DNA of 43,756 bases from contig MLAK01000779.1 of NCBI GenBank assembly GCA_001839685.1, forward strand, positions 19,865-63,620, written 5' to 3'. Shown in pieces: positions 27,356 through 37,600 of this stretch. Position 1 is the stretch's first letter. Every line of letters begins with the position of its first letter. Made by a program: the position numbers and the translations under genes. Origin of the DNA: Tritrichomonas foetus. Lineage: Eukaryota > Parabasalia > Tritrichomonadida > Tritrichomonadidae. The notes under the pieces were generated by a model. It saw nothing but the letters and a program-made list of their open reading frames with translations. It searched no databases and was not told the origin of the DNA.

Positions 27356-29065
27356 CTATTCATATAATATGAGTTGAGCCAAAAGCAATCCAAGCCACTT
27401 GATTTGGTTTGGCAGCATTCCTATTGGGACATAATGGGTAAAACTTTTTGTTGATACACATTCAAACTTTTGGAGATTTAAAATACTATAAAATGTATAT
27501 GTTTTGTTAAGCGTGTTGCAATTTGAAAATGTTACACTAATTACATTTGTGCATGTTGAAAAAGCATAATCATCTACTAGTTCAACGTTTTTTGGTATCA
27601 CTATATGATCGAATTGTAAACATGATTCAAATGCTCGTAGTCCAATATAAGTTAGTGATTCTGGTAACACTGGTGTATTAAAAGACGTGCAAAAATAAAA
27701 GGAACTGTAATTTATAGATTGTAAGCCTAGTGGGAAATTAACAGTTGTTAATAATCGGCAATTACTAAAAACTTCATCACCTATAACAGTCACTGTGTCT
27801 GGTAATTCAACGCTGACAAGATTGTTGGATAATTGGAACATTGTATAATTAATTATTGATATTTTGCATTTTATTGAGGCAGTAACTGCTTGTGTATTTC
27901 TAAAAGCAGCATTTTCGAGAACTTCAACTGTTTCCGGAACAGTTATTGTGTTTATGCTTGAACGTGCAAATGCTTCAGTTGAGATTATTTTCACAGATGA
28001 TGGAATTTGAATATTAGTCATTGAACTTAAATAAAGTGCTCCTGAATCAATATGGACTACATTAGAAGGGATTGTAAATGTAGTATGACCTGGTGGAACT
28101 TTTTTCAAAGTTAATTCATCTTTTGAAAAAACTGCACCATTTTTTGCTATTAAATATGGGTTATTAGAAGCTACTGATAATGATGTGACTGTTGTTCTCT
28201 GAAATGCTGAAATTGAAATACTGCTAGTTTCAACTGGAATCTCATATGTATTACCTGTTCTTTCCAAAGGATAAAATATTAAATAGTCGTAATTTTTTGA
28301 AAAAAGGACTCCTTCTTTTGATGCAAAATAAATGTTATTAGAATTAACATAAATATTTTGTAAAGCATTACATGATTCTAATGCATTTTGATTAAATTCA
28401 TTAATATTTTCTCCTAGTTCAAATGAAACAAGACCATAGCATGCATAAAATGATCTATCCTGAATCGTATGAATTGATGACGGAATAACAACTGATATAA
28501 TGTTATGACAGAACACAAAAGCATGAGTATTAATTGTTGTAATTGTGTTAATATTAGGAAAAATAATGTTTGTGAGTGAATTGCTTCCCATAATTATTTT
28601 TTCGCTGGTATATATCAACAAATTAGATGTAAATAATACGGGATTCCCATTTGGAAAGTTGATTGAAGTCAGTAAGACATTATCTTGAAATGCTACAATA
28701 CCTATGTCATATAATGTTGATGGGAGTGAGATACTTGTTAAGCTCCTACAATTTCTAAAAGCACTACTTTCTATTACTTCAACCCCTTCAGGTATATTAA
28801 CAGTCGCCAGGGATGTACAAAGATAAAATGAATTCATTTTAATTGTACGTAGAGAATTTGGAAATGATATTGATGTCAGCTGGGTGCATCCATAAAATGC
28901 CTCATTTCCAATTAATGTTATACCATCATTGATTATCAAAGTTTTTAGAGTTGTACAATCCTTATATTCTGTTGGTGCGACATAATCAATTCCTTCTGAT
29001 GGAGAAATAGTCAGGGTTTCTGCGCATGATTTCACTTGAAAAAGGAAAAGGAGAAGAAGCAACAT
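27356..29065 (-). CDS. BspA-like leucine-rich-repeat surface protein
   Basis: A 569-residue protein with a signal peptide (MLLLLLFLFQVKSCA, likely cleaved after A15) followed by some twenty Treponema-type leucine-rich repeats of about 23 residues. Typical units read CTQLTSISFPNSLRTI and CRSLTSISLPSTLYDI, with the phenylalanine of GNEAFYGC-type turns conserved. BspA-like proteins form one of the largest surface-protein families of trichomonads and are thought to bind host or bacterial surfaces. Members often end with a membrane helix and short tail; here the C-terminus is only a short hydrophobic stretch (WLGLLLAQLILYE), so the protein may be secreted, lipid-anchored or truncated. It is divergent from the kinase gene. 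Confidence 0.85.
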   Translation of the reverse strand: MLLLLLFLFQVKSCAETLTISPSEGIDYVAPTEYKDCTTLKTLIINDGITLIGNEAFYGCTQLTSISFPNSLRTIKMNSFYLCTSLATVNIPEGVEVIESSAFRNCRSLTSISLPSTLYDIGIVAFQDNVLLTSINFPNGNPVLFTSNLLIYTSEKIIMGSNSLTNIIFPNINTITTINTHAFVFCHNIISVVIPSSIHTIQDRSFYACYGLVSFELGENINEFNQNALESCNALQNIYVNSNNIYFASKEGVLFSKNYDYLIFYPLERTGNTYEIPVETSSISISAFQRTTVTSLSVASNNPYLIAKNGAVFSKDELTLKKVPPGHTTFTIPSNVVHIDSGALYLSSMTNIQIPSSVKIISTEAFARSSINTITVPETVEVLENAAFRNTQAVTASIKCKISIINYTMFQLSNNLVSVELPDTVTVIGDEVFSNCRLLTTVNFPLGLQSINYSSFYFCTSFNTPVLPESLTYIGLRAFESCLQFDHIVIPKNVELVDDYAFSTCTNVISVTFSNCNTLNKTYTFYSILNLQKFECVSTKSFTHYVPIGMLPNQIKWLGLLLAQLILYE

Positions 29066-29730
29066 ATTACTGTTGTATTCATTTTGAATATATCATACAA
29101 TTACAAATTCAGTAGTGATTCCTTCTGAAAACACATCCATGAGTTTAACAAAAACAAACAAATATCAATGTTTGATGTTTTATTTCAGAAATTATTTTGA
29201 AACAAATTAATTTTTTAATTTCGTGACAGCTGCAATCATGAAAAAACAAGCTACAAAAAATATTTGGTGTGTTCTAGAACAAAAAAAATAGCTGAATAAA
29301 GCAAAAACTTGAGTTTTTGGTGATATTTTATGAATGATTCTTTTGTTGGAAACACTCAATCTCTCATTATGTTAACTCGTAATGATGTAAATTAATATTA
29401 ATTCATCATTTTTACATGAAGATATACGTGAATTTCTCATTTGTCTCTCACATCACCTCTCGTACGCTAAAAGGGATCACAAAATATGAATTATAACTAT
29501 CTCAAAAGTTAGAATTGATTCATGTTGATGCAGTCATCACAATCTTTACTTCAAAAATTCTTCAACCAAATTAGATTTTTGTGAATCAGGAAACTTCCAG
29601 AATAATATATTACTATTTTCTCCAAACTGTGATATTTAAAACTGAGCGAAAATAGTGATTTCTGATGACACTTTTTTGGAGTAATTCAACTTTTTGTATA
29701 CTTTATTATTTTAAAAGTTTATGCATCTCC
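29066..29730. other. Divergent intergenic region
   Basis: AT-rich promoter region shared by the BspA-like and kinase genes. AACTTTTTG at 29688-29696 lies 35 bases before the preferred ATG of the kinase. An in-frame ATG at 29665 would add 22 hydrophobic residues to the kinase, which I consider 5' leader. No other gene is visible. Confidence 0.4.
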
Positions 29731-31803
29731 ATGAATAAGAGTAAATTCCAAATACATTTACTCGGCTATTTTAGTGGGAAATCTTCTCTTCTCAATTTTT
29801 ATATAAATAATGTATTTTTGGGGTCTGATAAGCTTTCTCCAGATGAGTACGTAAAGAAACTGATTTTTCACAATCAATCTTTTGATTTCATTTTACACAA
29901 AATACCACCACAAGATTGTTTTAAATTAATAAATCATTTTATAACCAATGAAATTGAAAAAAACGGAATTGTGATCACATATTCTGTTGATTCTCGTGAA
30001 TCCTTTGATTTTGCCAAAAGTTGTTTCAATAAAATTCAAAGGGAAAATATCAACTTATGTTCAATTTTAGTGAGTACCAAATTCGATATTGAGCCAGAAA
30101 AAATGGAAGTAAAAAAACACGAAGGTGAAGAATTTGCTCACAAATATGGCATTCCATTTATTGAAATTTCAACTAAAGATAATGTGAAAGAAGCGTTTGA
30201 ATTAATAAGCTCTTTAATGATAGAAAAATTTCATTCCCAGTTGAACAAAGAAACTCAAAAAGGTGATGAGACCAAAAGAAAGAGAAAGTTTAATGCTTTT
30301 AAACATAGCTTATCAAATGAAACATCAATAGGAATTCCAAATGAGCTTGAAAATGATACAAATTTCGGAATTAAGAGAAAGAAAGATGATGATGATGAAA
30401 ATCCCATATCATTTCCTTTTCTTCACCATAATTATTTCCAAATGGAAAACAAACTTAAGCAAAAAGAAGATGAGTTACAATTCAAGGAAAATGAATTAAA
30501 ATTAATAGTAAAAAAATTACAAGCAAAAGAAAATGAATTGCTAGAAAAAGAAAGAGAGAATTTAGAAATGAAATTCCAATTTCATCAAGTTGAAGAGAAT
30601 ATGAAAAATGAAATGAAAAGATTAAAAAATAAAAATTCTGTTTTAAAACAAGAAAATTTCAATCTTCAAAAGAAACTTGAGAAATTGAATCGAAATTTGA
30701 ATTTAGAAAGGAAAGGAAATGAAGCAGTTAGATATATCGATGATTCAGTAATTGACAATTTTTTGAGAGTCGAAAAAATAGGAGAAGGTACAACTTCACA
30801 AGTGGTGAAAGTAGAAAGAAAAGAGAAATTTGAATTTTACAGAAGGAAAAATTATGCAATGAAAATTTTCAAAAAGGATGAATTTAAAACCCAAAGAAAT
30901 TTTATTTGTGAGCATGAAATCTTATCATCTATAAATCATCCATGTATTTTAAAGATATATGGATATAATTATGGGACTAATCAACAATACAATTCAAATA
31001 ACAATGGAAATTTAAACAAAGATGAAAGTATAAATCAAAATGATTTATCACCAAACAGTAACAATAATCATTTACTAGATGTCAATCCAAACAATATTGA
31101 CAATCGTAATAAGAATGATTTTATCAATACCAATAGTAAGCAAAACAATGTCCATATTGAAGAAAAGAAGAAAAAGAAACATTATCCTTTTCTTTTGTTA
31201 TCATATCAAGAAACATCATTGGAAAAAGAAATTCAGAATTTGAACGAAACAGAAAAGGCCATGGTAATTATTGAAATTGTGATTGGCCTTCGTTACATTC
31301 AAGAAAAGAAAAAGATTATTCATCGTGATTTAAAACCGAGTAACATTTTAATGAATTCAGAACATCATATTCGAATTAGTGATTTTGGTGGGTCAGCTTC
31401 TTTTGAGCAATCCATAAATTCTCTTTCTTCTGGAGGGTTTGGAACTTTGCGATTTGTTGCACCAGAAGTATTAAATAATCTACCATACTCACAAAAAATC
31501 GATCAATATTCTTTTGGTATAATTTTATACTTTATTATGAATAATGGAGAATTGCCACCTTTTGTATTAGGTGACACAGTCAGAGGCGAAATGTTTCCTA
31601 TTCCAAAAGAATTTCCAGAATTCTGTAAAGAAATTATCATGAAATGTTGTTCATTTGATCCTGATGACCGTCCAACATTTTCAGAAATTCTTTGTATTAT
31701 TGAGCAAAATAATTACTCCTTCTTTCCTCATGTTGATGTTGAGTTGGTTAGAGCAAGACAGTTTTATATTCTTCACAAAGAACAAAATGAGACCAATCAA
31801 TAA
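29731..31803 (+). CDS. Ras-like (degenerate GTPase) domain fused to coiled coil and protein kinase
   Basis: The product is 690 residues from the ATG at 29731, chosen because the first GTPase strand begins right there (KFQIHLLGYFSGKSS); an earlier in-frame ATG at 29665 exists. Residues 5-168 resemble a small Ras-like GTPase: a P-loop one residue short (G12 to K17), STKFD (115-119) for NKxD, and EISTK (145-149) for SAK. The DxxG motif of switch II is not visible, so GTP hydrolysis is doubtful. Residues 235-330 are coiled coil. The kinase domain (344-660) has GEGTTSQV (351-358), K378, HRDLKPSN (531-538), DFG (551-553) and APE (577-579), all consistent with activity. A 65-residue Asn-rich insert (416-483) follows the hinge-proximal strand. 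Confidence 0.85.
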   Translation: MNKSKFQIHLLGYFSGKSSLLNFYINNVFLGSDKLSPDEYVKKLIFHNQSFDFILHKIPPQDCFKLINHFITNEIEKNGIVITYSVDSRESFDFAKSCFNKIQRENINLCSILVSTKFDIEPEKMEVKKHEGEEFAHKYGIPFIEISTKDNVKEAFELISSLMIEKFHSQLNKETQKGDETKRKRKFNAFKHSLSNETSIGIPNELENDTNFGIKRKKDDDDENPISFPFLHHNYFQMENKLKQKEDELQFKENELKLIVKKLQAKENELLEKERENLEMKFQFHQVEENMKNEMKRLKNKNSVLKQENFNLQKKLEKLNRNLNLERKGNEAVRYIDDSVIDNFLRVEKIGEGTTSQVVKVERKEKFEFYRRKNYAMKIFKKDEFKTQRNFICEHEILSSINHPCILKIYGYNYGTNQQYNSNNNGNLNKDESINQNDLSPNSNNNHLLDVNPNNIDNRNKNDFINTNSKQNNVHIEEKKKKKHYPFLLLSYQETSLEKEIQNLNETEKAMVIIEIVIGLRYIQEKKKIIHRDLKPSNILMNSEHHIRISDFGGSASFEQSINSLSSGGFGTLRFVAPEVLNNLPYSQKIDQYSFGIILYFIMNNGELPPFVLGDTVRGEMFPIPKEFPEFCKEIIMKCCSFDPDDRPTFSEILCIIEQNNYSFFPHVDVELVRARQFYILHKEQNETNQ

Positions 31804-33299
31804 AATTGTGTGATATTGCCAAATATTGGGCATATATTTGGTGAGAAAAATATTCCATACAAAAATGTCATATTCTTTATTTGATGATTTATTTATAAAA
31901 ATATAGAGATTTGATTTTGACTCATATTTATTTATTTTTTTATATTTTTCGTGATCAATCATTTATTTTTATCTTTTCCTTCTTTGGTTATCCTAACAAA
32001 TTGTTTCTTTATCACTACTCGAGTGTCTATTTCTCACAATTTAATCTTTTTTGATCTCTCGTTGCGGAATTTCTTCCAGAAAATAAAGTTTTCACTTTTT
32101 AGAATGATACTGGCAGTTTTTCCCCACAATGAAAATCCAATCAATTTTCCCAAGCTAGTCGTTCATTGAACTACGAAGGCTCAAAGTTGATCGCAGAATA
32201 GAAATTTTATTTCGAATGTCGAATTCACCTTCATTCATGATAAACTTTTTCTGATATAAAGAAAAATTTAAATACTTCATTGAATCCCGCTTTTAATTAT
32301 TTGATAAGTATTCAATTTTTGTGTATTCAGAACTAGTTCTTTGATGCATTTTTCCCGATTTGATATGACATTTCTATGAAAATAAATATAAATCCAATTG
32401 ATTTAGCTTACTTAATCTATCAATAAAATATTATTATCTTTTTTCTTTTTTAAAAAGTCAAGCTTCATTAGATATCAGTTGATAAGGAAACAGATTGAAT
32501 ATTTCTGGGATTCAGATATGGCAATAACATTTACATATAATCTCACTATTTTATTGAGAATGTTTGCTGAAATAAAATGTTAACACCAAATATTATTGAA
32601 TTCTTCAAAAATTTTGTTTTCTTCTAAAATGTTTGTTTCTTCAACTCACTTCTCAAAGAAAAATTACTCAACTTATTTCTTTTCAAATCACAAACAATAC
32701 AATAAATAAACAAGACTAAATAAAAAGTAAATATAGACATGTGACGTGACCATCTTTTTTTTTACAATTACGATTCTCAATTTGTAAAATGATGTGAAAA
32801 TTTAGAAAAACACTTTTAAAAACTAGATTGGGATTGATGGAATTGTGTGCTTATATTTTTATTTGAAAAGTTTATAGTTGCTTGAAATGAAGCAGTTTTC
32901 CAAAATTCTTGTCTTTTAAAAAGTCGATTTTATCAAATGTCCGAACAGCAACCGCAACTTTTATATAGTTTTTTTCTTTATCATTTTTAGGATTGAATAC
33001 TTTCCATAAAAATAAATAAATCAGAACTAAGTTAGAAAAGGGTAATTTTGTGTCAAGCTTCTATTAATCAAGAGAAACAACAAAATATGAAAAATTTAAA
33101 AAACACAAGATTTTGTTGGTTTGTAACAAAAAGTCACGCATGGACGTAACCGCGGCGTTTTTTTCTTCAAAAAGTAAAGCTTTTACATAATTATCGATAT
33201 AAAGTTTTCTTAATTTAATTCACCACCTAAAAAAAAAAAAGCTCTTAATTTTAGAAAACATTTTCCTAAAATTAGAATTCCATTTTTTCGATTCCAACA
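31804..33299. other. Gene-free intergenic region
   Basis: A 1.5-kb AT-rich stretch. The open frames in it (31681-31962 minus, 31951-32169 plus) overlap the kinase 3' end or start without ATG and have no recognisable content. CACTTTTT-type words occur near 32087 and 32245. A short GC-rich patch (CCGCGGCG, near 33150) lies about 150 bases before the next gene. I see no RNA gene. Confidence 0.4.
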
Positions 33300-34208
33300 A
33301 TGTTTCCCTTCGATGCAGAATTATACGTCCGATTATCTCCACTTACCGACAGTGACCATCGACAGATAGTAAGAAACAAATGCAACCCTCAGCAAAGAAT
33401 AAAAGTATCATTCAATACGCAATTAAACGCTATAGCTTCATACGTGATGACCCGCATGGCCAACAACACATCGCACGCAGTCGAACTGACCGTCCAGCGC
33501 TTCAATAAGTTCGTTCAGGTTCCTCTGTCGCTCACAATTTCCGATTTAATGATGATGACCTCGATGCGCGAGGAGGCGTCACTTCACTACAACTTTAAAC
33601 CGTTGCATTCAAATGCCGCTTCACAAAATGAGCAGTCGCAAGCTTCGCTTCAGAATAATCGAATGAAAAATAAAAATTTATATAATTTCTCACCAACTTC
33701 GAATAATTGCCCGACAGATAGCTACGGCAGTTATAATTGCTGCAATACGAATGGATATAATGAAAATTGCTTTCTCAACTCATTATCACCAAATAACGTT
33801 TCACCTAACATGTCACCTTATTTATCATCACCTGAAATTGAAACGTCAAGCATATCACCATCTTTACAAGCAAACAGACTTCAATTACAAAATCTTCTTC
33901 AACAAAATAATCAACAAATAAACCAAAATCAACAAATGGGTCATCAAAATGAGGTTTTAAATAATATTAATGTTCATCCAAACCCTTCATCATCACCAAG
34001 TTGGTGTGAAATTCCAACTTCTCCTTCGTGCGTTTTGTTCCATACTGGCATATCCATGTACACGGATTCATTCGGAACAATGCCGCCAAGCCTCGGTGGA
34101 TCCTTCTCGCCCGAAAAAGGGGGAGTCGATCAAACAAGTGAATCCATCAAACTTCGTCAACAACTTGAGGCGATGATTCATGGACCACGCTCAATTGCGG
34201 CAATTTAA
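33300..34208 (+). CDS. Asn/Gln/Ser-rich protein with possible RAWUL-like N-terminal domain
   Basis: A 302-residue protein. Residues 1-105 are ordered-looking: FDAELYVRLSPLTD, then RIKVSFNTQLNAIASYVMT, VELTVQRFNKFVQVPLSLT and SLHYNF. The order of an initial strand, a helix, two strands, an LTxxDL turn and a final hydrophobic strand resembles ubiquitin-like RAWUL domains of RING1 and PCGF proteins, but this is a pattern match only. The remainder is Asn/Gln/Ser/Pro-rich with SP motifs, including a Gln-rich helix near 195-220, and looks disordered like a regulatory protein tail. The 5' third is more GC-rich than the rest. The function is unknown. Confidence 0.65.
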   Translation: MFPFDAELYVRLSPLTDSDHRQIVRNKCNPQQRIKVSFNTQLNAIASYVMTRMANNTSHAVELTVQRFNKFVQVPLSLTISDLMMMTSMREEASLHYNFKPLHSNAASQNEQSQASLQNNRMKNKNLYNFSPTSNNCPTDSYGSYNCCNTNGYNENCFLNSLSPNNVSPNMSPYLSSPEIETSSISPSLQANRLQLQNLLQQNNQQINQNQQMGHQNEVLNNINVHPNPSSSPSWCEIPTSPSCVLFHTGISMYTDSFGTMPPSLGGSFSPEKGGVDQTSESIKLRQQLEAMIHGPRSIAAI

Positions 34209-34663
34209 TTATTTAATTTAATTTAATTTTTCCTTTTTAACTTTCAAATGAAGTAAAAAGGAAAATCGATTGAGATAGAAAAAATTGTGATATATATGTT
34301 AAATAATTGTTAGAAATTATACTTTGAGTACGATCGCAAAGTAATGAGTGCATCGTGCAACTATTTTCACTAAAATATACTTTTTCTGTTTTTTTATTTC
34401 TGATTATTTTTTTAATGGGGTTTGATTCGTTTTTTGATGCTTTTAAATTCACAATAAAGCCTAATATTGATTTCCTAAATAGAATTCGGAAATGTAAAAT
34501 CAGAAAATAATACTAGTAAAATAGATGAAAAAATAAAAATAAAAAGGAATTGATAATATACAAACAAATTTATATCTATATCTATAAAAACAAAAACACC
34601 TAAAAATTACATTGGAAAATGTCATGTCCATTTCCACATTTCGTTATTAACTTAATCAATTAT
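34209..34663. other. Convergent intergenic region
   Basis: AT-rich spacer between the 3' ends of two convergent genes, starting with a short run of ATTTA-type repeats (34206-34232). No gene or structured element is seen. Confidence 0.4.
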
Positions 34664-37600
34664 TCATGTAACGGGTGATTTTCCTTGATTCGGAGAATCA
34701 ATTAGATTTGAGTTTCCACTTATCAGCGTTTTCATGGTAATTTTTGAATGTGAATAAGCAGGAGTAATACCGGAGTGATTCTTTTGTGGTTCTTTACCAG
34801 TAAAAAGCGGGGTATTACCATTTTCGGGGAGTATATCTTCATTTTCTTGTCCATTGAATTCAACAATGTACATTTTTTTCCCATTACATGTTTTTGGAAT
34901 GAAATTTAAATCATGTTGCATCACAAACTCGTATGTTTCTTCACTGATACAAACTTTACCAGCTTGACTAATTTCCAAAATTTCATTCGCTCTTTTCAAA
35001 AGCGGACCGGTTACAATAATTCGTCTTGTGTCTTCATCGGTCCAATTGATTTTAATTTCAGCGTTTGTTTCAACAACAGCTGAGAAGTTTCCATAAGATG
35101 CAGTTGTCATGAAATAATCTACAACAGTGAAGGCAAAATTAAGACATTCAATTGCTAATTCAGTTGGATCATTTGAGCCGCTTCCAATCACAGAAAAAAC
35201 GCCATTTTTTTGAGTCAACGGTGTTAAAAGTGAGTATATTTGAAGCATTTCTAGGAACTGGTTGAAAATATCTTGTCTTTGATTTAATAATCTTGCTGGA
35301 AGTAGCTCAGTTCCAATATTGTGAAGTTTTATCATACAAATTGCACACATTCTAAAGTTTCCATTTAAGGATTGTTTAATAATTGGTGGATACATTGCTT
35401 TAATCAAATTTTCATTTGATTCTTTCATCACTCTACTACGATTCTGAAGCATTTTAATGGAAGTTTGATCAGTGAAAACCATTGCAATGTGATGAATCAG
35501 ATTCGATGAATCATAAATTGGAATAAATGAAATAGAAAATGTTGTAGTTGTTCCATTTTCTTTCTTACATTCCATTTCTTTTACAACTGTTTCATGTGAT
35601 CCGAATTTCAACAATTCTATAAATCCTAAACATGATTCATCTTCAATGATAATTGAAATTGGCTGACAAACAATATAGTTTGATTCATAACCAAATAAAA
35701 TTGAAAATGAATTATTTACACCTTCAATAGTTGCTGATCTGTCTATAAAAACTACAGGAAAACTAGAATCTTGAACCAGTAAAGCGGCATCACTTAAATC
35801 ATCACGTTTATTTTGACCAATATTTAATAATAAATTTAATAATTCATTATTGTTAACTAGATCTTGCGGTGGAATTCGAGAGATGAATGCAAGAAGGAGT
35901 TTAAAGTTTGCTATAAAGTGTTTAAAGCTGGTAACATTAAACAAAAGTTGTAAAAATGAAATAATGATTGAGATTACACCTATTAAAAATAAATATGTAT
36001 TGAAATTACTTGATTCAGCTTGTGCAGATTCTATAAGTAATCTTGGAATCATTATCATATCATAGTATAGATGATTCAGTTCAAAATGCATAAAATTAAT
36101 AAATCTTTCACTTTTGAAAAGAAATTCATCATGAACTCGTTTTTGAAGAGTTTGGGCAATTTCAATGTAAGCTGAAACAGCTGAATCCAACCCCATACAA
36201 ACAAGTAATTCATGAAAAGTTTTATCAGGCCAGTCAGGACATTTTGTTGAATATCTAATTTTATCAATTTGATCGGAATTCGAACCAATATCCTCATAAG
36301 ACAATTTTCCACATTCTTCGTGAGTATTAACAAACTTCTCAATTGTTTGAACTAATCGTTGTTCATATTTTGGTTTCACTTGAGGAATAAGTTGTGGAAA
36401 TATTCTGGCACTCATTATACCATACAATATTTCAGTCGATCCACATGCCCTCATTGATGTCATATGAACGAGTCTAGAATGAGTTTGAAATTTATTTCGA
36501 ATTTTATCACCTCGAAATTGAACTTCTATTAAACCAGAAAGTAAAATTATGCCTAAAAAAGTAGAAATAAACATCAACAATTGAGAAGTATATCTAAAAT
36601 ATGGTTCAACATTGACAAAATCACTAGCATTTTCACGTGATGGCTTAGTAATTATGGATTGTGTTCCTTTGTCCATGACTTCTTTGGGAAAAATTGACAA
36701 TTTCTGGCAAATAATGGAGAAGTTACGCTTAATTAAACAAAATACTATCCATGGAGAAATTATACAAATGACTGTATAGAGAACAAATATGGCAATCATT
36801 ACTTTAAATAATTGCTTGAACTCCAAATCAAATAAATATTGGTCATTTTTCAAAAAAGCAGATGAAATAATTTCGATTTGATCCAAAATTTGTGTTCCAC
36901 AATTTGCGGCAGTATAAACATCTGTTTCTTCAACAAAATTATTGTCAGTACGCCAAGAAATTGTTGTAAATCTAGTAAAGAATCCAATTAATGCTGATTG
37001 TAAATTATTCGAAGTTGTGACTGTTTCATTCTTGGATAAATAATATACTGATGGCAATGTATTATTGAAAAATTCGTCAAGAACAACTTGTAAATAATTT
37101 CCTTTGGAAATTTGTTGTAAAATTGAATTATGCAAATTATTTAAATAAATCATCCCAAGTTCTGTTTCATGTGCAATGGTTTTTCGAAAATTTCCAGACA
37201 TGTTCATCAATGTATTATTTGAAGCTATACGATCGTTTCCATAAACATCTATTTGTTCTTCAAGTGTTGGCATTATATTGAAAATTTCAGCAATCGAAAA
37301 CATCGATGCTATTCCTGTTGTTGACACTTGTTGAGTTAATAAAGCAGTATTATGTATGATATTCATATTATCTACAAATTGGTCAAATCTATTAAATGAA
37401 ATAATAATGAATGATATCCAAAAAACCGCAATAAATAAAAATGAAAGGATAGAAATAAATAAAAACACATTAATAGAAATTGGATATGATCCATTTGTTG
37501 CTCTTTGAAATTCAATATGCAAATCGGCATTATCTACGAACTTTCCAAGTGCTTCATGTTTTGTTTGAATGTCAATGTCATCAATATTCATGATCTTATG

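Noticed and set aside
31951..32169. 72-codon frame after the kinase
   Set aside because: No ATG start and Phe/Leu/Ile-rich AT-driven composition.
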